8,575 nt of DNA from Verrucomicrobiia bacterium. Its GTDB lineage: Bacteria > Verrucomicrobiota > Verrucomicrobiia > Opitutales > Opitutaceae. The notes beneath the pieces are model-generated. The model saw nothing but the letters and a program-made list of their open reading frames with translations, made no database searches and had not been told where the DNA came from. The stretch spans positions 1 to 8,575 of the forward strand of contig JAUHWE010000158.1 of the NCBI GenBank assembly GCA_030424825.1. The letters are read 5' to 3'. The stretch's first letter is position 1; the number at the start of each line of letters is the position of its first letter. Position numbers and translations under genes: made by a program. Shown piece by piece: positions 1 through 7,271 of the stretch.

Positions 1-66
1 TAGGAATCCTCCTGTAAGTCACGATATCTGTTGCCACTTTTGCGAATTTCTTGAACGACTCCAAAG

Positions 67-723
67 ATGCGATTCAAAGCAGTAATCTGGGATATGGACG
101 GCCTTTTGCTTGATACCGAGCGACTTTCGCACGAATCGTGGCTTCAAGCCTGTCAATCACTAAGAATAGAGATCGACGAAGTCGAGTTTCGCAAGATCAT
201 CGGAATGAACGAGCCGAGCTTTCGAAAAGCGTTACACCAGGCAATCGGCGACCGGGTCGATGTCCCTGAACTCGTCGCCCGTTCCGACGAGATCTATCAC
301 CAGAAAATCGACCGTGGCGTTCCCCTGCGAAAAGGGGCCCGCGTCTGCATCGAATGGCTGTCCAACGAGGGGATTCCTCAAAGTGTCGCTACTTCATCCC
401 GACAGTCGCTCGCCCAAAAAAAACTCGGACACCATGACCTCGTCTGCCACTTCCATTCGATCGTCAGCGGAGACCAAGTGACGAATGGGAAGCCGCATCC
501 TGAAATTTTCATTACAGCAGCCGAACAAATGGGCATGGAGCCGCAGGACTGCCTGGCTTTTGAGGACTCCCTTCACGGGGTCCACGCCGCAGCGGCTTCG
601 GGGGCTCGCGTGATCCTGGTCCCCGATCTCGCGATCCACAACGACCAAAGCCGAGGACTGGCTGACGAAATCTGGGAATCCCTAGAGCAAGGACCCGAGA
701 AATTTCAAGAGTGGCTAGGGTGA
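67..723 (+). CDS. HAD-superfamily hydrolase, beta-phosphoglucomutase-like sugar-phosphate phosphatase
   Basis: A 218-residue cytoplasmic HAD hydrolase of normal length for the subfamily. All four HAD motifs are visible: motif I DMDGLLLDTE (residues 9-18; nucleophile Asp9, acid/base Asp11), motif II ATSS (108-111), motif III Lys142 in GKPHPEIF, and motif IV AFEDSLHGV with Glu166/Asp167 for Mg2+. Residues about 17-90 form a helical C1 cap. Family members dephosphorylate sugar phosphates (2-deoxyglucose-6-P, glycerol-P and similar) or isomerise beta-glucose-1-P. The DMDGLLLDTE motif suits a phosphatase at least as well as a mutase, and the substrate cannot be read from sequence. The start is well fixed: an in-frame TGA lies at 52-54 and no other start codon lies between it and the ATG. 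No clear Shine-Dalgarno is seen. The gene converges with the large gene on the other strand. Confidence 0.93.
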   Translation: MRFKAVIWDMDGLLLDTERLSHESWLQACQSLRIEIDEVEFRKIIGMNEPSFRKALHQAIGDRVDVPELVARSDEIYHQKIDRGVPLRKGARVCIEWLSNEGIPQSVATSSRQSLAQKKLGHHDLVCHFHSIVSGDQVTNGKPHPEIFITAAEQMGMEPQDCLAFEDSLHGVHAAAASGARVILVPDLAIHNDQSRGLADEIWESLEQGPEKFQEWLG

Positions 724-728
724 GCTTC

Positions 729-810
729 ATGCAGGGGCACCACTTGCAGCGTCCGAGGATGCAAAGAATTCCAGCCACTTCCGCGGTCGCCGCGAGCGAC
801 GCCCCTACAT
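729..810. repeat. 82-bp imperfect palindrome (REP-like interspersed element or 3' hairpin)
   Basis: The outer ten bases are nearly perfect inverted repeats: ATGCAGGGGC at 729-738 against GCCCCTACAT at 801-810 (9 of 10 complementary). Complementarity continues inward for about 30 bp per arm (729-758 with 781-810; 22 of 30 Watson-Crick) around a loop of about 22 nt. Most mismatches are transitions; read as minus-strand RNA, five of the eight become G-U wobble pairs. It fills most of the gap between two convergent genes, so it could act as the 3'-end structure of the large minus-strand gene, starting about 20 nt after its stop. No T-run typical of an intrinsic terminator follows. Size, palindromy and intergenic placement resemble REP/BIME or small non-autonomous elements. 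Whether other copies exist cannot be seen in this window. Confidence 0.6.
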
Positions 811-829
811 CGAAAACCCTACCTTCTTG

Positions 830-3800
830 TCAAGGCACCGCCACGACTGTCAAAGTCACATCATGATCAGAGTAGACTACCTCGAACTTCCGGTCCGCTG
901 CGATATCCAAGCCTGAAACCGAGGCAAACTCACCCACTCGCGTGTTCTCGCCGTCCAGGATCAGATACGATTCGCCAACCGCCGGTATAAACCCATCGGC
1001 CAACCGCACTTCCAAAGTGCCGTCTAGAGTGAAGAATCGGTCGACTACGAGCTGGTCCCAGTTTCCTTCGGTTTGGGCCGTGCCGAAAATATCGATCGCG
1101 ATTGTCCCACCGGAACTTTGATCAAATCCACCATCGATGCTAATCACTCCCGCAGACTCCTCATTTCCAGGACTGAAAATCGCCCCAATATTCAAGACAT
1201 CGGCGACACCCAAATTGATAGCGCCCGAACCTGTTACTAATCCGCCTTCAAACTCTGGCTCCGCGCTCAGCGCTTTTCGTCCCAAATTCGTGCCGGATAA
1301 CCTCGTCTCACCGTCTTTCTGGACATAGTTCACATCGTATTGCAAACTTCCGCCATCTATGCGAACAAGACCTGAATTCTCAAAGGGTAGTGGAATATTG
1401 CTTACGAGATCGCCTTGCTTGATGAAGGTACCTTTGTTTAAGAATAGGCTGTTGCTGGTATTGCCGCGTCTGATCGCATTGAAATCGTCAATCTGCGTCC
1501 ACGTAGCCCCTTCCATAACGGTCACGTTGGCCGCTTGTTCGCCCCCTGCATTATACCACATTTGTTGCCCCGGATTGCAAATTGCGTCCCCGTAGATTTC
1601 AATGTTGCGGTCTGTTACGATTGGCCGGGCCACACCAGTGATCTCGAGGGTTCCATATACGCGCGTTACCCCACCACCGTCCATATTGCCGCCATTCCAT
1701 TCTAAATCACTTGTCGCTTCGAACACGCCTTCGCCTCCAAGCGTGGAACCGTCAATAAGCTCAGTGTGCCCACTTCTCGCCAGGAAATGAAAATTCGCTA
1801 TCGAACTATCTTCGATGCGAGTGCTTCCCACATCGTATTCGCCAAAGACTTCAAGAAGTGAAGGTCCGTTCAAGCCCGATTCATTCCGTCTAACCAAGAC
1901 GTCCCCTTCGCCAACTACAGAAGAATTCACGCCGAACTCAGCCCATCCAAACGCCAATTTAATGAGCCCACCTTCGTGAAGGGTAACCGGCCCGTCAATA
2001 TCGGTTCTAACTCCATTTGGGTAAACAAATTGCATGACAGCACCATCCCTAACGATGTACTGCCCCTCTCCATCGTGTCGTGCGCCCTGAAAACTAAACT
2101 CCCCAGACTCAATATCGATCGTGCCATTATTCACCAGTCTCGTTGATTGAAATTGGAAGAGTGCCCCTCCCTTTTTGATGATCGTTCCATCGTTTACGAA
2201 CTGCGAAGGGGCATCGTTTGAATGGACCGTAGATGCTACGACATCATTCAACAGCTCGATCGTCCCTGTCTCTGAATTTAAAAAGACAGATTCATCGTAC
2301 ACCCCTATACTGCTTTCCACCCAATCTAGAACACCATTGTTAACAAATGTATGATTTCCCCGAACCCACTTGTTGCTCGATCCTGAAATCTCCATACCCG
2401 CATTGGCGTAAGTCATCCCTGGTCCGGTAATCGTGGTCTGGTTCTTCCATTCGAACCGTCCGTTTAAAATTGCCTCGTCAGAAATGCTAAGAGTCCTACC
2501 CTGAAGCACAAAGCGCTCTTCGGAATACAATTGATGAATGTCATAGTTTTGATTCGCGATCGTCGTGACCGCATCTACTCCTGGCACGTCAATAATCAGT
2601 CGATCCTGTATCCGAACCAGACCTTCGGACCAATTGGACCCCGTACTCCAGGATCCGCTCTGAGCTTCGGCTATCCAGCGATTCTCATCCCAAATATCGA
2701 ATGTGAAATGTATGGGACCTTCTAGGATATTCCCCGAAAAGTCACTAATCGGCTCGAGAACGCTAATTCGATATTCGCCCTTTTCAAGCGCAGTCGGCAA
2801 GTCCAATGTCGCAAAGAGCGTGCTTGGATCAAAACTGAGATCGCCTGTCACCGAAACATCATCACCCGTGTCAAACTCTCCATCCTCGCCTGCTTCCACA
2901 ACCACAAAAGTGTTTCCCGTTAGAGTGCCTGGATCGATCTGATCGTCAAAAAGAACACGGATTTCTAGTATCTCACCACCAAAATGCGGATCACCTAGCG
3001 TCGGGACAGCATGCACTGCCTTAGGTGGCAAGGTGTCCACAATATTGATCTCAAAAACCTCAGTGGACGTTGCATTGCCACCCGTATCCACTGCAACGGC
3101 TTGAATGGTGAAGCTTGATTGCGTATCCGATATCCAAGGAATTCGAAAATTAACTTCATAGGGATAACTAGTATCCAGTGACACTCTTTGTCCGTTTATG
3201 AGTAGATCGACACTCCTGATTTGCACGTCATCGGTAGCGTCCACCCCGAGCCAGGTAAGCTGTCCCGCCTCCGCCTCCGACATACTTAAATCGAAACCCG
3301 TGCCTCCCGCGAATGAGATCTCGGGTGCCACATCCCCCGTGTCCGCTCCCACATAGTTGATAATCTGAAGGCCTTCGGAGCCGTCGGTCACAAGAGCGAC
3401 TCCCCGATGAAGCAACACCGAACGAGGGGTACCAGGCGTTTCGAAATCTACCAAAGCGACATCGACTACAGTGGGATCACTTGAATCGTAAACCGTTGCT
3501 TTCAAGGTACTCGTGCCAGCGAAGCTGGTCGTGGCAATCATCCGACCATTTCCATCAAGTACGAGGTCATGAATAGCCAGTTGAGTCGCAGGGGGCTCGC
3601 CCACAATAACGGGGTCGGTCGGATCGCTAACGTCTATGACGGAATACCCTGTGAAATAGCCCACATAGGCATAGTCTCCACCTACAAACAGTTTTCTACC
3701 GGCTTCCAGCGGGGCCTGAACTCCTGCAACCGGAACCGATCCCAAGGTTTCAGGTGTATCGTTTGAATCGGGAAAGATCTTCAAGGAGGTGCCTGTGAGG

Positions 3801-5692
3801 GCGTACACGTTCCCCCGCGAGATAGAAATATCCTGAACCGCCGCGTCCGCGTCCGACCACTCCCATATCATTTCTCCGGTTATCATGTCGAATTTCCGAA
3901 CCCTGAAGCTGGAATACGCAACGTAGACGTAGCGGCCAAGTGCTTCCACTTTATTTACGTTAGTAAACCCACTGTCTATCACCCTTTCCACGAAGGATTC
4001 CTGCGGATTGGAGATATTCAAAATTCGCAAATTGTTATCCACCCCTACTGCTACAAGTCGATTGAATGATCCGCCAACCAACTTCACCGCCGTCCCTATT
4101 GAGATCTGATTAATCACCACCGGCTCGAAAATGTTGGATACATCAATCAACGCCACTCCATCAAGACTGTTAGACAAAGCGACAAGGTCACCAATAACTG
4201 CAATGTCGACCGCATTTCCCACGGTATCCACTGAAGCCAGTATTCCTGCCGCCAATGGGAGACCGTCCAAGGGATTGGTCCCGTCTCTCAATTCGGCTCC
4301 GTCAGGCACACCATCATCGTCGGTATCTGGATCGTCGACCGATGTGCCAATCACCGACTCGCTAACGTCTGGCAGACCGTCCCCATCGGTATCGCCAGAA
4401 TCATCGGAAATCAAAACCGACCGAGGAATTCTAATTGTTGTGCCCGGCCCACCGGACCTAAAGAAAGTAATCGCATAGCGATTCGTATCCGGGTGGGCGT
4501 ATTCAACTCTATAAAACGTATTAGGCGATAGAAACAGACCGTCAAACTCCCCGCTAGCACTCAATCGACCCCGCTGCTCGAACATCGAGCTTAGATTCGT
4601 AACCCGAAAGTAGAGATTCGGCTGCAGACGGTAGGGTCCGTGGGAAGAAGCCACTACCTCCAGCACGTCTTCTTCGCTATTTGAGTTATTGCTAGAGCTG
4701 CCACCCTCGAAGGCGGCGTCTTGTTCAGCCGCAAGCTCCTCAAGCGTATCGATAATTCCTGACCATGTCGTCTCCCAGCCTCGATCCTCAATTTCCATGA
4801 GGGCATCCACTAGGTTTAGTATAGCGAAAGTGATCGCGTCCAGATCCAGCTCCTCATCAGTCAAAAGACCTCGATTCATTTGGTCGATCCGATCCACCGT
4901 CATCTCTGCCATTTGGGCTGTGATGTTGCTAGGCGTGGGCAACTCCAACAGCACCAAGCGCTCTGCCACGGAAATCCCAGTACCCTCTTCGCTGGACTCG
5001 CTTGCCGAAGTGTGCAGCAAATTGAAAAAATCCTCTGCGATGGGCCACTCTTCCGGGTCCATGAAAGTCCATTCTGACAGGCCATAGACCGCCGTGTAAA
5101 ATTCCGCTGCAGTAGCCCACAATTCCGCCTGTGCTTCGAAGGGATTGTCAGGGAGCGGTACCGCCGCAACTTGAAAGGGATTATTAGCCAAATAAGACTC
5201 GTGTACAACTACTGGCATACCCGAAGCTGAAAAGGGATCGTCGCAAAGGTAATATTCGCTCAGGGCGGTACCTCCCCCATACAGACAGTTGTACGCGATG
5301 CTTGCCGCTCCTCCATAGACGGGGATACAACCGAGCATGGTACCCGCTGCTTGAGAAATGGAAGAGCTAAGACAGGAATCAGGATCGATAGCACAATCAG
5401 CACCCGCGGCTGCGACACCCGTCACAATACTTGATCCGCAACCGAGGTATCGCTGTAATGAACGACCCCGCGCACTGGGCACCCGCGCTGAACGCTTTTT
5501 GTAGCTTCTTTTCGCAGGGATCATCGGGGTCGGGATCGGGGTCGGGATCAGGATCGGGATCAGGATCAGGATCGGGATTGTCGTCATCCTCCGGGCCCCC
5601 TCCACCGCCGCCTCCGCCGCCACCCGGATTGGTGCCATGCCACCCAGGGGCACGTATCCCCACACCCGGATCGGAAACCGCGTATAATCCAT
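830..5692 (-). CDS. C-terminal part of a giant secreted modular protein (TSP3 repeats, LVIVD-like propeller, Ig-like domains, beta-helix)
   Basis: This is an open frame of 1,620 codons. The first ~83 codons (5692-5444) look like an out-of-frame reading of the upstream fragment, including an Ile/Leu/Pro run from the hexamer repeat, and there is no signal peptide. Family-like sequence begins about 5443 (GCGSSIVTG). Numbering the repaired 2,088-residue protein, the order is: Cys-rich segment to ~618; helical segment to ~810, with three [DN][DN]PF motifs near its start; a small beta module (~815-895) containing LYFRVTNL and TNRYAITF; Asp-rich thrombospondin-type-3 Ca2+-binding repeats (DTDGDGLPD at 902-910, then DPDTDDDGVPDGAE); LVIVD-like propeller repeats (~950-1248; ALIDVSN, RILNISN, SVIDVSDPTDP); an Ig-like domain (~1256-1355); a Big_5-like domain (~1358-1465); then an autotransporter-like beta-helix to the end, with FVNNG, FVNDGT, LVNNGT and FLNKGT units. 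The last ~100 residues fit the terminal fold seen in PEP-CTERM/autotransporter-type proteins, but the protein stops at VVAVP with no sorting tail. A role in adhesion or extracellular matrix is inference. Confidence 0.8.
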   Translation of the reverse strand: MDYTRFPIRVWGYVPLGGMAPIRVAAEAAVEGARRMTTIPILILIPILIPTPIPTPMIPAKRSYKKRSARVPSARGRSLQRYLGCGSSIVTGVAAAGADCAIDPDSCLSSSISQAAGTMLGCIPVYGGAASIAYNCLYGGGTALSEYYLCDDPFSASGMPVVVHESYLANNPFQVAAVPLPDNPFEAQAELWATAAEFYTAVYGLSEWTFMDPEEWPIAEDFFNLLHTSASESSEEGTGISVAERLVLLELPTPSNITAQMAEMTVDRIDQMNRGLLTDEELDLDAITFAILNLVDALMEIEDRGWETTWSGIIDTLEELAAEQDAAFEGGSSSNNSNSEEDVLEVVASSHGPYRLQPNLYFRVTNLSSMFEQRGRLSASGEFDGLFLSPNTFYRVEYAHPDTNRYAITFFRSGGPGTTIRIPRSVLISDDSGDTDGDGLPDVSESVIGTSVDDPDTDDDGVPDGAELRDGTNPLDGLPLAAGILASVDTVGNAVDIAVIGDLVALSNSLDGVALIDVSNIFEPVVINQISIGTAVKLVGGSFNRLVAVGVDNNLRILNISNPQESFVERVIDSGFTNVNKVEALGRYVYVAYSSFRVRKFDMITGEMIWEWSDADAAVQDISISRGNVYALTGTSLKIFPDSNDTPETLGSVPVAGVQAPLEAGRKLFVGGDYAYVGYFTGYSVIDVSDPTDPVIVGEPPATQLAIHDLVLDGNGRMIATTSFAGTSTLKATVYDSSDPTVVDVALVDFETPGTPRSVLLHRGVALVTDGSEGLQIINYVGADTGDVAPEISFAGGTGFDLSMSEAEAGQLTWLGVDATDDVQIRSVDLLINGQRVSLDTSYPYEVNFRIPWISDTQSSFTIQAVAVDTGGNATSTEVFEINIVDTLPPKAVHAVPTLGDPHFGGEILEIRVLFDDQIDPGTLTGNTFVVVEAGEDGEFDTGDDVSVTGDLSFDPSTLFATLDLPTALEKGEYRISVLEPISDFSGNILEGPIHFTFDIWDENRWIAEAQSGSWSTGSNWSEGLVRIQDRLIIDVPGVDAVTTIANQNYDIHQLYSEERFVLQGRTLSISDEAILNGRFEWKNQTTITGPGMTYANAGMEISGSSNKWVRGNHTFVNNGVLDWVESSIGVYDESVFLNSETGTIELLNDVVASTVHSNDAPSQFVNDGTIIKKGGALFQFQSTRLVNNGTIDIESGEFSFQGARHDGEGQYIVRDGAVMQFVYPNGVRTDIDGPVTLHEGGLIKLAFGWAEFGVNSSVVGEGDVLVRRNESGLNGPSLLEVFGEYDVGSTRIEDSSIANFHFLARSGHTELIDGSTLGGEGVFEATSDLEWNGGNMDGGGVTRVYGTLEITGVARPIVTDRNIEIYGDAICNPGQQMWYNAGGEQAANVTVMEGATWTQIDDFNAIRRGNTSNSLFLNKGTFIKQGDLVSNIPLPFENSGLVRIDGGSLQYDVNYVQKDGETRLSGTNLGRKALSAEPEFEGGLVTGSGAINLGVADVLNIGAIFSPGNEESAGVISIDGGFDQSSGGTIAIDIFGTAQTEGNWDQLVVDRFFTLDGTLEVRLADGFIPAVGESYLILDGENTRVGEFASVSGLDIAADRKFEVVYSDHDVTLTVVAVP

Positions 5693-7097
5693 CTTCGGAA
5701 ATCGTCATCGATCCCTGCACCTCCCAACGGCCACTGTCGTGATTGAAGCTCCAGAGGCCTGTCTTGTCGCCTGGTGCCAAGATTTTGCCCGTAACGGGGT
5801 CGGGCAAGTTGGGGAATTTTACCGGAGCAGGTACATCGAAATTGCCCGGGCCATTCGTCTGCACGGTGATCACTAAAGGAAATTGAAGCATCTCGGGGAG
5901 CTGACCCGGCAGTCGATCCGGCGGTACGGGAGCGATACCCACCGACCCGCCTCGAATGCCATTGTCACTAAAAAGTGAATTCGCTGGCACGGTGACGGAA
6001 ACGCCACCAAATTCAGGGAATTCCTGAACCACTTCCTCAATAAAAGTGATTTCCGTGTCCTCAGTCGCGGAAACCGCTTTCAAAGTGCCCGCTTTCACCA
6101 GCGGCAGATAGACCATTCCTGTCCCACCCGCAAGGATATCGTCGTATCCGGCTACCGATTTCCACGACTTTCCCACGAATGGGTAGTAGTCTCCTGTTGG
6201 ATACTGGCTTCCCACAGCCGTGCGACCGTCGATGTGGACAAAGAATTCTCCTCCGGGAACCGGCTCCAGTTTGAAATTCCCTTCGGCATCCGTGACCGCA
6301 AACACTTCATCCTCCTTGCCATCGAGGGTCACCCTTACCCCCTCGAGCGGAACGTTGATCGGCTGACCATTCTCCTCACCTAACTCGGAAGCTAAGACCT
6401 GACCGACCACTGCCGTTCCCGCAATGGGCGAGATGTTTAGCGTATTGAATGCGAGCACCGCCTTTCCACCAGGCACCCCATCCCCATCCGCGTCCACCGA
6501 TCGCCCTAACGCGTCCGTTAGACGGTCTCCATCCAAGGTAACCTTAATCCGGGAACCGCCCGGCAGTTTGCTCGTGTAAAAGAGCGACAGAGTCTTTCGA
6601 TCCATCGATAGCTCCATTCGGGTCCCAAATACTTCCTCACCAAACGTCGCGACAACCGTTTCAGCCGATAGCACGGTATCCGTCGCAAGCGGTTCCGAAA
6701 ACCGAAAGACCGTTTCTCTCGTAACCGCAACGCCATTGGATCCATTATTGGGCGATGTACTGGCGACTTGGGCCAAAGGGGGTTGAATGCCCCGAAGCCG
6801 ATAAAAGATGGACCCGGCATCCTGCGAAAACGGAAGACGATAAATGTCGTCCAGAATGGTCGGTGCGTCCTCAACCGGCACCCAGCTGTTAGGCTCAAGC
6901 GTGTTCGACTTTTCGAGTTCGTACTCCAATTCTGAAGCGGGCCAGACCAACTCAAAACGACCATCCTCTAATTGAGAAACATCCAACTCCAGTTCGCTTT
7001 GGCCGATACCGAGACGAGTAGCGATAAACACGCCCAGAAACAAAGCATACCAAACGCGGAGCAAAGGGGTACAGGGAAGACAAATTTTAGATTTCAT
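5397..7097 (-). CDS. N-terminal part of the giant secreted modular protein (signal peptide, Big_5-like and carboxypeptidase-regulatory-like domains)
   Basis: This is an open frame of 566 codons. A signal peptide is visible: basic residues at Lys2, Lys4 and Arg14, a hydrophobic core at about 15-31, and probable cleavage near 32-34. Residues ~35-103 form a beta module ending FYRLR, common in Verrucomicrobiota exported proteins. Residues ~110-220 are a Big_5/SbsA-like Ig domain (STSPNNGSNGVAV...FRFSEPL). Residues ~229-292 are a carboxypeptidase-regulatory-like domain (GVRVTLDG, VTDAEGNF). Residues ~330-488 are a module with VTVPANSLF, FPNLPDPVTG, LWSFNHDSGRWEV and GWHGTNPG. A run of ten Gly (492-501) and an Asp-Pro linker (508-526) follow. 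Cys528 and Cys542 open a cysteine ladder that continues in the other frame. The family-like reading ends at about Pro551 (5445); the last ~15 residues appear to be frameshift read-through before a stop. A weak GAAGGG at 7109-7114 lies 11 nt before the ATG. The promoter is probably in the divergent region. Confidence 0.82.
   Translation of the reverse strand: MKSKICLPCTPLLRVWYALFLGVFIATRLGIGQSELELDVSQLEDGRFELVWPASELEYELEKSNTLEPNSWVPVEDAPTILDDIYRLPFSQDAGSIFYRLRGIQPPLAQVASTSPNNGSNGVAVTRETVFRFSEPLATDTVLSAETVVATFGEEVFGTRMELSMDRKTLSLFYTSKLPGGSRIKVTLDGDRLTDALGRSVDADGDGVPGGKAVLAFNTLNISPIAGTAVVGQVLASELGEENGQPINVPLEGVRVTLDGKEDEVFAVTDAEGNFKLEPVPGGEFFVHIDGRTAVGSQYPTGDYYPFVGKSWKSVAGYDDILAGGTGMVYLPLVKAGTLKAVSATEDTEITFIEEVVQEFPEFGGVSVTVPANSLFSDNGIRGGSVGIAPVPPDRLPGQLPEMLQFPLVITVQTNGPGNFDVPAPVKFPNLPDPVTGKILAPGDKTGLWSFNHDSGRWEVQGSMTISEDGLYAVSDPGVGIRAPGWHGTNPGGGGGGGGGGPEDDDNPDPDPDPDPDPDPDPDPDDPCEKKLQKAFSAGAQCAGSFITAIPRLRIKYCDGCRSRGC
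5441..5450 (-). other. Probable frameshift joining the two fragments of the giant gene
   Basis: On the minus strand, the upstream frame reads ...AGSFITAIP and then turns into an Arg/Lys-rich tail with a stop at 5397-5399. The downstream frame becomes sensible at GCGSSIVTGVAAAGADC. Dropping one base, for example the C at minus-strand position 5444 in CCTCGGT, joins them as ITAIP-GCGSSIV and gives one frame of 2,088 codons from 7097 to 830. The change needed is +1 (one extra base present, or two lost). There is no homopolymer at the site and no recognised programmed +1 signal such as a slippery codon next to a stop. A natural inactivating indel and a sequence error are both possible. Confidence 0.72.
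5523..5576 (-). repeat. Nine-copy hexanucleotide tandem repeat encoding an Asp-Pro linker
   Basis: Nine adjacent 6-bp units of consensus CCYGAY on the coding (minus) strand, read as (Pro-Asp)9 inside the giant protein. Variation is limited to C/T at two wobble positions, so the amino-acid repeat is perfect. Copy-number change by slippage would alter linker length in steps of two residues without changing frame, so this is not an on/off phase switch. The linker separates the N-terminal beta modules from the Cys-rich segment. The same bases read in the +1 frame give an Ile/Leu/Pro run, which keeps the overlapping downstream frame open through here. Confidence 0.9.
5595..5624 (-). repeat. Poly-glycine tract (ten Gly codons)
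   Basis: Ten consecutive GGN codons on the minus strand, between GWHGTNP and PEDDDNP of the giant protein, just before the Asp-Pro hexamer repeat. This is a flexible low-complexity linker. It is G-rich on the coding strand, so it is a place where polymerase slippage or reading errors could occur, although the frame change itself maps about 150 bp further downstream. Confidence 0.85.
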
Positions 7098-7271
7098 GGG
7101 TCGGGAAACCCTTCAGGGGTAAGATAGGGTAGGTTGAAAACAGGCATTGCACCTATATCCTCTCTCGATGGCCAACGCAAGCAATTACGCGTCTAGCAAA
7201 TTTGCCCTCAAGCTACTGCGCGGCTTATCAATCATTGCTAAAACGGATGGAGCTGTCCTACTCTTTCAACA
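7098..7271. promoter_or_regulatory. Divergent intergenic region with weak sigma70-like promoter candidates
   Basis: These 174 bp separate the divergent giant-protein gene and the dehydrogenase gene, so both promoters should lie here. On the plus strand, TTGCCC (7202-7207), an 18-bp spacer and TATCAA (7226-7231) match the sigma70 consensus at 4 of 6 positions in each box and would give a leader of about 35 nt for the dehydrogenase. On the minus strand, TTGCGT (7180-7175), a 17-bp spacer and TATAGG (7157-7152) form a weaker candidate for the giant gene. No operator palindrome or riboswitch was recognised. The boxes are degenerate and could be chance. Confidence 0.3.

Noticed and set aside
512..778. 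Minus-strand 88-codon frame overlapping the phosphatase and palindrome
   Set aside because: It is antisense to the well-supported HAD gene and its N-terminal part is the palindromic element. No domain or composition supports it.
810..832. PEP-CTERM tail after the terminal VAVP of the giant protein
   Set aside because: The stop codon follows VAVP directly and none of the other frames beyond it encodes a PEP motif, membrane segment and basic tail.
5441..5450. Programmed +1 ribosomal frameshifting
   Set aside because: No stop codon or known slippery codon lies at the junction. CCT-CGG does not resemble prfB-type or antizyme-type sites, and CCT would re-pair poorly as CTC. An indel is simpler.
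5523..5576. CRISPR-like or regulatory tandem repeat
   Set aside because: Six-base units with no spacers, in frame inside a coding sequence and encoding a perfect Pro-Asp linker.
5444..5692. Independent gene start at 5692 for the 1,620-codon frame
   Set aside because: The first ~83 residues are an out-of-frame shadow of the upstream protein (Ile/Leu/Pro run from the hexamers), with no signal peptide for an evidently exported product and no clear ribosome binding site.
5431..5742. Plus-strand 103-codon frame rich in Gly-Ser and poly-Pro
   Set aside because: It is the antisense reading of the hexamer repeat and poly-Gly tract of the giant gene, with no independent support.
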